Positions 56,201 through 64,000 of a stretch of DNA of 64,000 nucleotides are shown here, piece after piece; the first letter of the stretch is position 1, and the number at the start of each line of letters is the position of its first letter. The stretch lies in assembly GCF_000471905.2 (NCBI RefSeq), contig NW_006500337.1:2863999-2927998 (forward strand), in the 5' to 3' direction. This DNA comes from Amborella trichopoda (taxonomy: Eukaryota > Streptophyta > Magnoliopsida > Amborellales > Amborellaceae). Below the pieces are notes generated by a model. That model saw only the letters and a program-made list of their open reading frames with translations. It did not search any database and was not told the origin of the DNA. Position numbers and translations under genes: made by a program.

Positions 56201-58963
56201 AGCATGACTGAAAATTAGAGTACCTCGGCAACTAAGGATTGTGATAATCGAAGTTAATAGATGTATTCAAAGCAAGAAGATCGTCTTTAAAGGATGGCAT
56301 TCCTGATGGTTATTTTATTTGCTTTAATCACATTGTTACCCTTTTATGATAATCACTTCTGCCTTTTTTCAATCATTACCATTTCAGAAAAAGGAGAAAA
56401 AGATATTCCTGAAAGTGAACAAATTACAGGTCCTCCATGGTAGCACTTAGTCATGAATAGTATATTGGGTGAGAAAGGCGGACTAATCATGGATAGTATA
56501 TCTCTAAAATGTACTTAAAAGAGAAGCCTCTTAATTGTCAAGTAAAAATTTGACTAACCCACCATTCTCATCCTTGCAGCCCCAGAGTGCTTCATGCAAG
56601 TAAATAAGATTCTTTGATTACCATGAAAATGCATGTAATCAAAATAATGGTTCATATCAAGCAATGAAAAACTGAATACTATTCATAACCATCAGAATTG
56701 CGTTCAATCGGTCAAACATAACCACATATTACAATGGCAAATTTCATACCAAGACCTACATTCTATCAGTGAAACATAAGGGCCGGTTCCTTCTAATATA
56801 ACCATAAGATATAGTTGTTCCACGTATTGGATATACATCTAATGAAATACACCTCCAGAATAAAAAGAGCACTGAATTTAAAATATCCACTAAAACAGAG
56901 TATAATCAATTCTAAAAGGCATCTTTCTGCAGATATATTGCAGATTTTATGACAATAAATGTCCATGAGCATCCTTAGGCAAGCATGTCTAAATGTGTGC
57001 GACTTTGATTAAACTTAAGAGTATAAGGTGGATATGCATGTTTGCACATATGGACGTGCATGCACACATAAATGGACACACATGATAATCATCTAACTGC
57101 TACTACAACAAAGTCCTAAGCAGAGAAAACTCGATAACAATATGAGTGAAGAATAATATATATATATATATATATATATCACACCTTCCAAATGATAGGA
57201 GATGGAATCGAACAATAGTTGCAACGGTCACACTGATGGTAGCAAACTACCAAGAGTGAGAACATATAGCTGAAAATAAAAAAAAACACATGGTAGTCAA
57301 CACGAAGCAAAAGTAATCTTACTGGTGTTTCGATGAAGTCCTTAGGCCGCCTGATTTTGACTATGGATCCAGAGATTGACTTGCCATCAAAAGCAAGAGC
57401 TGCTGTTGCATTTTCAGGTGTAAGAAACTCCACAAGAGCTTGACCCTTTTCTTTGTTTATCTGAGAACACAAAACTAAAATGAGAACAAAGGCCCAGCCA
57501 TAATGGAATATCCATGATCTTAGCATGCACAAATAACTGATAAGCCAAATTATCGAAACACTTACCAAACAGCTGATGCAGGGATGAGTTCCTTTAATGC
57601 GAATAGCACCTGATGATAGAAGGAAATTATTGAGGCATTCCACAACAGACTCATCAGACGCCGATGCCGGAATGTTCTCTAGATAAAGCCTTCTAGACGG
57701 TCGAGTGGCTTGAGTAAGTTGAACAGAATCAAAGGGGTTTTCAGCAATTAATATGCCAGTCTTCGTCGAATTTAACATGCTAGAATTTAGAGCAGATGAT
57801 GCAAAGGAGACAACTTTGGGCAACTCGTGAGTTTGAGATGTAACTACTTGGCGAGATGAAGAAGACTGCAAAGAACCCACATTTGAAATTACACCAGTTG
57901 TGTCCAGACCAACAGGTGGGAGATCCCAAGCTGCACTCTTTCTTTCAGGTGAACGAACCATTGGAGACGGAGTTCTCACTGCTGCCTCAGACCTTCTCTT
58001 TCGGGGAGAATACCCACCAAGACCACTTGCATTACCATGGCGCCTATAATGCCCATTTGAACTTGACCCGTTACTTCCTTTTCTACTCCTTTCTGTTTCG
58101 GAATGATGCCTTCCAACCCTTTCCTTGATAGAATAGTATGTTGACTCATCATGGCCCCAACCACGGTAAGAAGTACGCTTACGTGACCTTGGCGAAAGTG
58201 AAACAGATCTTCTTTCTCTACCTCTGTTTGGTTCTCGACTCTCTGACCTTCTACGTTTTGGCCTCGTTTCATCGTGATAAGAGGATTGGTTTGATTGTTT
58301 CTTCCTGCTGTTTCCTTCAAGATAATCATCGTCTTCTCTTCTGCTAGGTTCCTGTTTCCTTGCAACAACTCCATCTTTCTCTAGTTTATATTTTTCATCA
58401 CTTTCACTTTTATGCTTCTTTTTGCTCTCTTTCTTGTACTTATCCCTCTCTTCATGCCTATCCTTTACACCCACTTCACTAAAATGGTGTTTCTTGGACC
58501 CTGTATTATGGTCATCCAGTTTACCCCGATGATGACCATGCTTTTCATTCTTGCCCCCGGTATCCCTACCCTTATCCCTGTGCAACTTTTCCTCTTTTCC
58601 TTTAGAATACCCATCTTCCTTGGTAGGAAGCCTACCATTTTTCTTTTTGGAGCTGCCCTTCTTCTTAGAATCATCCAAATCATGCTTCCCCTTCACATCC
58701 TTTGAAGATGAATCCCTTTTGTGAATTGTGTCAGACCCAGAGTGATCGGAAGTGGCATCAGTTTCTGGAACAGATTTTTTTGTTTTCCCTATAGTTCTTT
58801 CGCCAAAAGTCTCTAGAAGTTTCTTGTTATTCCTTCTCAAAATCAAATCTTCTATGGTTAAGGGTCTTGTTCGGGCTGATGTACCCTCATTTCTTTCATT
58901 CCTAGATAGCTCATAGAGAATTCCCGATTTACCGCTTAGCCGCTCAACTTCTGCCATCTTCAT
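43333..58963 (-). CDS. U2AF65-like splicing factor (RS-rich, three RRMs), 9 coding exons
   Basis: Predicted RNA-binding protein of 930 aa, likely acting in the nucleus in 3' splice-site recognition like the U2AF large subunit. Coding exons: 58963-57566, 57460-57323, 47677-47606, 46988-46947, 46709-46620, 46066-45959, 45360-45268, 44293-44223, 44113-43333; all GT-AG and in frame throughout. Residues 1-420 are Lys/Ser/Arg/Asp-rich with RS dipeptides; RRM1 about 424-510 (RRLYLENIP), RRM2 about 535-612 (HKIFIGGIP...GSCAFLEYTD), C-terminal UHM-like RRM about 643-930 interrupted by an acidic insert of about 190 aa. The first in-frame ATG is at 58963 (MKMAEV); an ATG two codons later has better context. 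It resembles the Arabidopsis At2g33435 type, longer than canonical U2AF65 (about 550-590 aa) because of the N-terminus and the insert. It looks intact. Confidence 0.93.
44590..44790. repeat. ACTCG-rich repeat insert in splicing-factor intron
   Basis: Contains GTGTTTTAAAGCAGTGACCC at one side and CAAGTTTTAAAACTAGTCGA at the other, with ACTCGGTCGAGTC in the middle. Similar in style to inserts at 34665-34760 and 37160-37625. Probably a short DNA element with imperfect termini. Confidence 0.4.
45450..45645. mobile_element. foldback MITE-like element in splicing-factor intron
   Basis: Two arms of about 80 bp are nearly perfect reverse complements around a 25-bp spacer. The left arm runs GAGACCCTCCCACACCCATG ... 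CACAGATCTCTAAAAAAG and the right arm CTTTTCTAGAGATCTGTGCC ... CATGGGTGTGGAAGGATCTC. The transcript would form a long hairpin. No target duplication could be assigned safely. Confidence 0.8.
45959..46066 (-). CDS. splicing-factor coding exon 6: end of RRM2
   Basis: Reads [20 protein letters not shown] then [17 protein letters not shown] partial copy of its 5' end lies 70-100 bp upstream in the preceding intron (46120-46176). Confidence 0.92.
46120..46176. repeat. partial duplication of splicing-factor exon 6 and its acceptor
   Basis: On the minus strand reads TTATTTGTTTCAG then TACACAGATCACTTCATTAC then CCTTAAAGCACC. It matches the acceptor and first 30 bases of exon 6 (46066-46038). It keeps a usable-looking polypyrimidine tract and AG, but no downstream donor. 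Confidence 0.85.
46620..47677 (-). CDS. splicing-factor coding exons 3-5: linker and RRM2
   Basis: Three exons (47677-47606, 46988-46947, 46709-46620) read [20 protein letters not shown] then [18 protein letters not shown] (RNP2 IFIGGI), and [20 protein letters not shown] then [10 protein letters not shown] (RNP1-like SCAFLE). All are phase 0, so each could be skipped without frameshift. Confidence 0.92.
47105..47570. mobile_element. possible DNA element with CCGGTT/AACCGG motifs
   Basis: In the intron between coding exons 3 and 4, a segment with ends TTAGCCGGTCTAACCGGTAA and AATACCGGTTGATCACCAAA and AT-rich filler. Style resembles the insertion at 31730-31920. Boundaries uncertain. Confidence 0.35.
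50107..50632. repeat. tandem duplication, about 225-300-bp units
   Basis: Copy 1 50107-50331, copy 2 50332-50632. Shared blocks: CAGCTGTGCC(T/C)(C/T)AGTTTCTCA-type start, CTTGTGGTTCGCCTGTT, ATTTCATATCATTTGGG and GAAATGGGATTTCCTTTGGT at the end. Copy 2 carries an extra stretch of about 75 bp (TTAAGTTGAGCACTGAAG...). Within each copy a 30-bp subrepeat ATATATTTCA(T/C)AT(C/T)ATTTGG occurs twice. Confidence 0.85.
51154..52940 (-). mobile_element. LINE (RTE-like), 1.8 kb, with target duplication and internal gap
   Basis: Longest LINE copy in the window. Minus-strand pieces in order: [20 protein letters not shown] and [12 protein letters not shown] (pre-RT region), [36 protein letters not shown] then [32 protein letters not shown] (catalytic YxDD-type box as FADD), [19 protein letters not shown], and [20 protein letters not shown]. 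The 3' end is GATGATGAT. Flanks ACCATGAATATAT (51141-51153) and ACCATGGATATAT (52941-52953) match at 12 of 13 bases. Stops and frameshifts abound; the endonuclease is missing (5' truncation). Lies in the 9.6-kb splicing-factor intron, same orientation as the gene. Confidence 0.9.
51435..51595. other. assembly gap (161 N) within the LINE
   Basis: Unknown bases interrupt the LINE between the reverse transcriptase C-terminal part and the 3' region. Comparison with the copy at 15.3-16.5 kb suggests a similar length is missing, so the gap size is plausible. Confidence 0.95.
54077..54465. repeat. tandem duplication, 203-bp unit
   Basis: Two copies share ACATCCATGAAAGTACAAAAG, GATGATGAAAGAT and GACCGTACAAGTTTGAACGG with very few differences; copy 2 is shortened by a deletion around CCCAGGTTCTTG. 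Recent event in the splicing-factor intron. Confidence 0.88.
55177..55704. repeat. dispersed repeat, unclassified, copy 2 of 2
   Basis: Same repeat and orientation as 8719-9246. Differences include an A-tract of 15-16 bases at 55271-55286 and an added TGTCGTCACAAGAAACAATT region. Located in the splicing-factor intron. Confidence 0.55.
55810..56180 (+). other. possible decayed coding sequence, not identified
   Basis: An open frame at 55926-56159 ([26 protein letters not shown] end) and a second frame just before it ([20 protein letters not shown]) look more protein-like than the surrounding DNA and are followed by a purine run GCTGGGGGAGGGA. This could be the tail of a retroelement polyprotein preceding its 3' LTR, but no known domain is visible. 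Confidence 0.25.
57156..57179. repeat. AT microsatellite
   Basis: Perfect TA dinucleotide run just below coding exon 2 of the splicing factor, inside the long intron. Confidence 0.9.
57323..57460 (-). CDS. splicing-factor coding exon 2: RNP1 half of RRM1
   Basis: Reads [20 protein letters not shown], then [20 protein letters not shown] and DFIETP, the RNP1-like strand (QALVEF) and last strand of RRM1. Followed by the 9.6-kb intron. Confidence 0.92.
57566..58963 (-). CDS. splicing-factor coding exon 1: RS/K-rich domain and start of RRM1
   Basis: Encodes [20 protein letters not shown]..., then [20 protein letters not shown], a long charged tract with many KKK, KRD and SRD/RS pairs, [19 protein letters not shown] (a typical pre-RRM1 segment), and [20 protein letters not shown]. 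Low-complexity charged composition suggests disorder and a nuclear localisation role. It ends in phase 0. Confidence 0.92.
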
Positions 58964-59022
58964 TAAGCATATAATAGTAACTGTATGCAACTGATATGAA
59001 ATAAGGAACTCTGAACAACGAC
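58964..59022 (-). other. 5' UTR part of splicing-factor exon containing the start codon
   Basis: A good 3' splice site (GACTCTGTCCAG then GTCGTT) ends at 59023, making 59022-58964 untranslated. The frame is open upstream of the ATG, so only the splice site limits the exon. Confidence 0.55.
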
Positions 59023-61135
59023 CTGGACAGAGTCAAACAAAACGAGTTATGACTGAGCTTCTAAAACATAAAGCCCAAGTGTTTCTACACTGTATGCTTA
59101 ATCCCAAAATGTCTGCGAAGCAACAGGCCTAAAAGTTATTAATGCCAGAATATGAGCTCAGTCACTAATGGCCTTTTACAGAAAACGCAATTAGGGGCAT
59201 TTTTTTACTAAAGCTTCTTATTTTCGTGTTACAAATTTTTTGATAATTTCGTGACCTGCAATATCAATTTATCAAACGGGATGCTGCAAAATTTGTTAAG
59301 CCTCAAGATCCCATGGGAGAACCACAATAATCATGTGCAAGGTAAATACTGTAGCTCAAAATCACATGGGACCATAATAATCATGTGCAAAGGAAATACT
59401 GTAGTAAGACTGCAATCAAGCCCAAAACATGCAGATAAGAACCTGATTTTTTTCACCAAGACTAAAAGCCTCCTTTCACAATTCAGAGCCATAAACATGG
59501 ATATATCCAGTGCAATGGTATCCATAGTAAATATTTCCCCATAAATTGGAACTATGCACCCTTTTTCTATCATTAATTATGGATCTTTTAAAGGAAAGAA
59601 ATTAAAAAATGAATAAAATCATAAGGCATTCCACTTTTCTCAAACAAAAGTTGATAGATATGGAAACGAATGAAACAGTGTTCAGTGAGATTATAGGCAT
59701 AGGAAATTTGGTCATTCGCCATTAGCCATTACTCAACCAGTCGAAGATACAAACAATTACCAACTTCTCAAAAAGTAAACAAGTGGTAAAGTTGCATGAG
59801 GGATGTAACCAAGCAGATGGATCTTCAATGTGTAATAGATGTGTTCCAGGATAAACTCGATAAATCTTCCATCTCAAGCAAGGCATTAATAGGTAAACAC
59901 ATGAACTTTATTTATTTGTCAGTAACAAATGAACAATTTTGGTATCATAAAACATAGGGAAAATGATATCAAAAAACCATGTGAGCGAGAACTTCTTACT
60001 ACTGATGAAAGAACATTTAATGAATGCGGAATGGAAACAATACGTGCAACCAACCCATGTATATGGCAAAAAACACAGTAAATGATCCTTAATTCCATGT
60101 TATTGGTAAGAAAATTCTTCCTCTTTTTCACAATGAAGGATATAACATAAAGCCGCACACTCACATTGTCAATATATCTTAGGATGTGAATGAATCTGTT
60201 TTTCAATTAATTTGTAATGTAGGACACTACTGCTATGTAGCAACTTTGTATTTCAAATCTAATTTGAACCTCCCCATACTTCAGAGTAAACACCGCATGT
60301 ATGCTCATGCATTAAATGATTTCATCAGGATTCAAAGAAAGTTTTGGCGTTTTACATCAGCTGCCTACCTAACACAATCCACCTCATTTGCCCGGGGTTG
60401 AGACAAGTTAAGAGAAAGTTTAAGGGCCACACCCTTCTTAGACCAAATTACATATGATTTCATACAACTCGTAAAATACCTCGTACTGAATCTACTAAAT
60501 ATTTTACATTTAAAAAAAAAGCAGTAAAAACATCGAACACGCAATTTTTCAAGTTTTTTAAGTAGACGTAAAAATATTCTACTCCTTCTCAAGCATAAAT
60601 AAATAAATAAAAGAGATGGTACAGTCCAATATCTGAAACTAGAACATTTTCACAAAGAAATAAAATGCATTTTTTAATTTTAATACAATAAAAGGCATTA
60701 ATCCATAAACCAAATATTCTTTCCAGCAAAAATTCGTATGCCACATTCAAAACGTAACTGGCTAGTAAAAGTTTCAACAAACAATTATAACAAAATATGG
60801 ATGAAATACTTATAAAGAAACTAAGTAAACATGTATCAAACTCATAAAATTTCCCATTCATAAAATACAAAATAAGTACAAATATCTCTAGAACGAAAAA
60901 AATAAAATAACTGACAACCCTATTATCAACATAACTAACAAGCTCGGCCCAAAATTTTGAGTTCTGATAAGCCGAAGAAACATTATTGCAGAAGAAACAT
61001 AACGAAATCAAAGAGCGACAAAGATTATCAAATAACAATACTTTTAATATGCACCTTGTTTAGATACAACAAATAATAGGTAAAGACACAGAGGGAGAGA
61101 AGTTACCAGTTATGAGACAAAACTCATGCTTTCAC

Positions 61136-61400
61136 CTAGTGAAGGAAGTTGCTGTTCTAGAGAGAGAGATTTGCAATTAGGGGATGGAGGCGAAGAGGGA
61201 GAAGCTCGGAAGAAATAAGGCTAAGAAAATAGGGGTTAGAGAGAGAAGGGAGTTTGAAAGGGAAGAAACAGAGTTTAGGTTGTTCGCCACATGGTTTGCC
61301 TTTCTCGACTGGATGTAACCACGGGAAGGAAGAGAGACACGAATGGGGTAGATATTTACAGGGGCACTTATGGCTTTATGCTGGTCCCGCCCTACCCATA
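61136..61400 (-). promoter_or_regulatory. probable first 5' UTR exon and promoter of the splicing-factor gene
   Basis: The minus strand is CT-rich (TTCTTCCGAGCTTCTCCCTC, ATCTCTCTCTCTAGAACAGC), typical of plant 5' UTRs, and ends at a possible donor CACTAG|GTGAAAG (61136/61135). That would give a 2.1-kb leader intron to 59023. No open frame links to the coding part. Transcription start not determined. Confidence 0.45.
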
Positions 61401-61615
61401 ACAAATATAAAAGGAAAAATTACGTAAATATCTTTTATATTTTTCGTTATTGAAACTTTTTTCGTTATTTAATCAATGTCCGTTTTTTCAACTTGATAAC
61501 ACTGTTCATTTTCGGTTTTTTGAAAAATCTAAATTTTTTAAAAAATGAATTTCAAAAACTGAATTTTTTAAGTATCAATGTTATGTATTTCCAAATTTTT
61601 AGGGAGTGAATTATT

Positions 61616-61745
61616 TTTTTTGTTATCATGCATGCCTCTACATTTTCACTTCAAGGGTTTGAATCCCTCATACGCAATCTAAATTTTGTATTACTTTCAC
61701 GTCAAGGGTTCGAGTCCTCCATACGCAGCCTAAATTTTTTCAATA
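61616..61745 (+). repeat. duplicated tRNA T-arm/B-box-like motif
   Basis: Two units about 54-57 bp apart read TTCACTTCAAGGGTTTGAATCC then CTCATACGCAATCTAAATTT, and TTCACGTCAAGGGTTCGAGT then CCTCCATACGCAGCCTAAAT. GGTTTGAATCC and GGTTCGAGTCC fit the pol III B-box consensus. No acceptor stem or A box gives a complete tRNA. Confidence 0.5.
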
Positions 61746-62350
61746 AAAAATTGATGCTTTTATTTTATTAAAAAGAAGAAAAAAAACTCATCATGGAATG
61801 GATGTTTTTATTTTATTAAAAACAAAAAAAAAAAAATCCCCCCATAAGTAATCTAATTTTTTTAATAAAAATCTAATGTTTTTATTTTATTAAAAAAAAC
61901 ATTATAAAATAGGCAAAATTTGATACCAAAACCTTTTTGAAGAAAACCAAATACTTTTACCAATATATTATTTGATTAATGGTGATATATATATATATAT
62001 ACCTTTTTGTTTTTATTACTTCTTTTGTTTTAACACTCTGAGTTACATGCAATAAAATTGGTTTTTCAAAAATCAAAAATAAAAATTTAAAATTTTATTT
62101 TTGAAAAATCAAATATTAAAAAAAATGATTTTCAAAGACAGTAAATGGGTAATTTCATTTTTTTTTTTAAAAAAGCGTTATGAAGTTGAAAAAATGGACA
62201 TTTGGGTAATAACCGAAATTTTCAAATATTTTCATAATAACAAAAAATATTATGGATATTTGCATAATAGTCCCAATATAAAAATACGGTTGATATTTTG
62301 GAAAATATATGAATAACAGCTCAAATTGGGACCAATACCCCCATCAAGCT
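61746..62350. other. AT-rich spacer with low-complexity repeats
   Basis: Repeated TTTTTATTTTATTAAAAA phrases (four near 61755-61895), an AT microsatellite at 61986-62001 and near-palindromic A/T tracts. No gene recognised. Confidence 0.6.
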
Positions 62351-62379
62351 TTCTAATATTTATACAAAGAGACTATTTA

Positions 62380-62845
62380 TTTTTAACAATAAGTGATCAT
62401 AATCATTTTTGTTCTTCGGATTTTAAATTGGGTGGTTGCAAGTATGTTATTGACTAGATTCAAAGTTTTTTAAAAAAAAAAAATTATCGAACTTTGTGAT
62501 ATCCCAAGTCATCCAATTTGACATCTAATAACTACGAATAATTACATCATCCTGGGATAAATGGTTTCATTGTATACAATTTTTTTTTATTTTTTAGCAT
62601 TCCCATGCCTATTACTTATGGCATTTATGATTTAACCCTTTGTAATTGAACTAAGCCATAAGCCTAATCACCTTTCAAACCTTCGACCTTTTCACATTCC
62701 AAACCCCTCATGCCTTTTGTCTCGATTTTAAATTTGTTAGTTGTAAGTGTGTCGACTAGATTCAAAGTTCAAAAATAAATTATTGAACTCTGCAACACAC
62801 CCAAGGATATCTAATTTGGTATCTATTAGCTAGGAGTATGGAGTC
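62380..62845. repeat. diverged direct repeats, about 310 bp apart
   Basis: Segments at about 62405-62540 and 62715-62845 share GATTTTAAATT(G/T)G, GTTGCAAGT/GTTGTAAGT, GACTAGATTCAAAGTT and ATTTGACATCTA/ATTTGGTATCTA. A relative lies inverted at 6800-6960. Unclassified interspersed repeat. Confidence 0.5.
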
Positions 62846-63486
62846 TTCGGGGGTATTGGATTGTGGGTCGGTATTTCGCAAGAGTAAATATTGCTGGTGT
62901 AGATGGGCCTTTATTTGGGTGATTGGTATTTGGTATGGTATTGAGAGGCATCTGCTTTTAGGTTTTAGGGGCAATATGTGGGCTTTTTATTGAATATTTT
63001 ATCATATGTAGAATTGGTACAGTTGTGGTAGTTGAGTGATATATGTTTGGGCTATGTTCCTGTATTTAATTTTTCCTGATTTCAGAGTGCGGTTATGCAA
63101 ATTAACTTTAAAGGGGTGAAGATGGAGGATGGGGAGCATTTAGTAGAAGTCAATGAGTTATTAGTGAGTTATTAGCAAAGTGCTTTGCAAAGAAGATGGA
63201 GGGAAGATGGGTCTGTGCAAGCTAGATGGAAGCTGTAAGGAAAGCTAAGCTAAGGCAAGCTAGGGGGGGAAATCAAAGGAATAACTAAGGGGGAGCACAA
63301 GCCCTGCCAATTAAAATAAAAATAATAATAGATGGTAAGATATTATACTTTTTTTCGGTCTGTAGGGGAATCCACTCAAAAAGATTTTTTCACAATATCG
63401 ATTATTTATTGAATCATCAAATTCTCTTGTACCTTCCACCACTTGTGACTTTTCAAGCTAAACCGCAACGGACGGCGCCAGTTCTG

Positions 63487-63575
63487 CATGAATTTTTTGA
63501 CTGCCGCAAACCTAGTATGTCTGTGACGGTACCCACCACGGACATGCTAGGTCTATGGGAGTCGAAAAAAGCATG
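63487..63575. repeat. 89-bp imperfect foldback (miRNA-precursor size)
   Basis: Arms 63487-63525 and 63537-63575 pair over 39 positions, about 30 Watson-Crick plus three G:T wobbles, around an 11-base loop ACGGTACCCAC. The inner pairing ACCTAGTATGTCTGTG with CACGGACATGCTAGGT is the strongest part. It may be a small MITE or a hairpin RNA gene. Confidence 0.55.
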
Positions 63576-63655
63576 CTTCCCAATTTTTCGAACGGTGGTG
63601 AGCCTATAGGCGAAAACACTATTCATTTTTCACCCATAAACATAGTGTAGATGCT

Positions 63656-63658
63656 TCA

Positions 63659-63690
<32 letters not shown>
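63656..63690. repeat. CT microsatellite
   Basis: TCTCTCTCTC run of about 35 bases with one interruption (TATC), downstream of the foldback. Confidence 0.9.
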
Positions 63691-64000
63691 CCATCCTATA
63701 GGAAAAATATGGGATTAGCCCACTAGCTCATGTGAATATATGAGCCCAAAGTCTTAAATTAAATCTGGGTTGATCTGATGATCACAGATGTCCGGTAGTA
63801 TTTGAATTTTATTTATTTTTCTAGAAATTCAAAACACTTGAAATTTTAGGTGTGTGTTTATCAAAATAAATGAATCTTCAAAAAAATATCAAAAAAATAT
63901 TTTACATAAAATAAATTAACCAAAATACCCCCAAAAAGATTTGAGGGGTATTTTGGTCTCTCTATTTTTGTGAATAAATTTTTATATATTTTTATTAGGT

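Noticed and set aside
57179..57322. Extension of the first splicing-factor open frame past DFIETP
   Set aside because: The continuation reads through the donor GTAAGA into intron sequence with a run of hydrophobic residues; the next exon at 47677 continues the family sequence.
58964..58990. Earlier translation start at 58990 for the splicing factor
   Set aside because: The codon there is TTG, not ATG; the first in-frame ATG is at 58963.
60589..61038. 149-codon open frame on the minus strand rich in Phe, Cys and Leu
   Set aside because: Composition reflects A/T-rich intron DNA in the probable 5' UTR intron of the splicing factor; no homology recognisable.
61650..61720. tRNA gene
   Set aside because: Only T-arm-like motifs are present; no cloverleaf or A box could be formed.

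Overview
The window is nuclear DNA from a flowering plant. It has two multi-exon genes whose introns are swollen by transposable elements, a decayed pentatricopeptide-repeat gene, and plant-type mobile elements: RTE-like LINEs, Ty1-copia, hAT with BED finger, and Mutator-like MITEs. AT-rich spacers and plant GT-AG introns fit. I cannot place the species more finely. There are two assembly gaps, 21204-21223 and 51435-51595.

Layout. Positions 1-12.8 kb are intergenic: an inverted pair of MITEs (1-1100), a PPR pseudogene on the minus strand (about 3.2-5.0 kb), a second MITE family (7.0-8.4 kb), an unclassified dispersed repeat (8.7-9.2 kb) and AT-rich DNA. Positions 12867-38356 (minus) hold one complete gene for a phospholipid:sterol acyltransferase of the LCAT family (PSAT1-like). 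I reconstructed fifteen coding exons that stay in frame over 1914 bp (637 aa plus stop), with one GC-AG intron. Its introns carry a hAT element with a LINE inserted in it (14.6-17.8 kb), a Mutator-type MITE (21.0-21.5 kb), a tandem repeat (25.2-25.7 kb), a solo copia-like LTR (26.5-27.1 kb) and a multi-layer nest (28.2-34.4 kb). Positions 38.6-43.2 kb are intergenic with several MITE copies and a LINE. Positions 43333-58963 (minus) hold a second complete gene, nine coding exons, 2793 bp (930 aa plus stop), encoding a U2AF65-like splicing factor with a lysine/RS-rich N-terminus, two RRMs and a C-terminal UHM-like RRM split by an acidic insert. Its 9.6-kb third coding intron contains a large LINE fragment. 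A probable 5' UTR exon lies near 61.1-61.4 kb. The rest, to 64 kb, is AT-rich spacer with small repeats and a miRNA-sized foldback.

The two genes are independent housekeeping-type functions (sterol ester formation; pre-mRNA 3' splice-site recognition) on the same strand. Nothing suggests a cluster or pathway link. No new defence, biosynthetic or regulatory system is evident. The most distinctive material is the MITE family whose termini carry a perfect 14-bp palindrome, the Russian-doll insertion in PSAT1 intron 3, and several insertions that can be dated relative to each other by target-site duplications.
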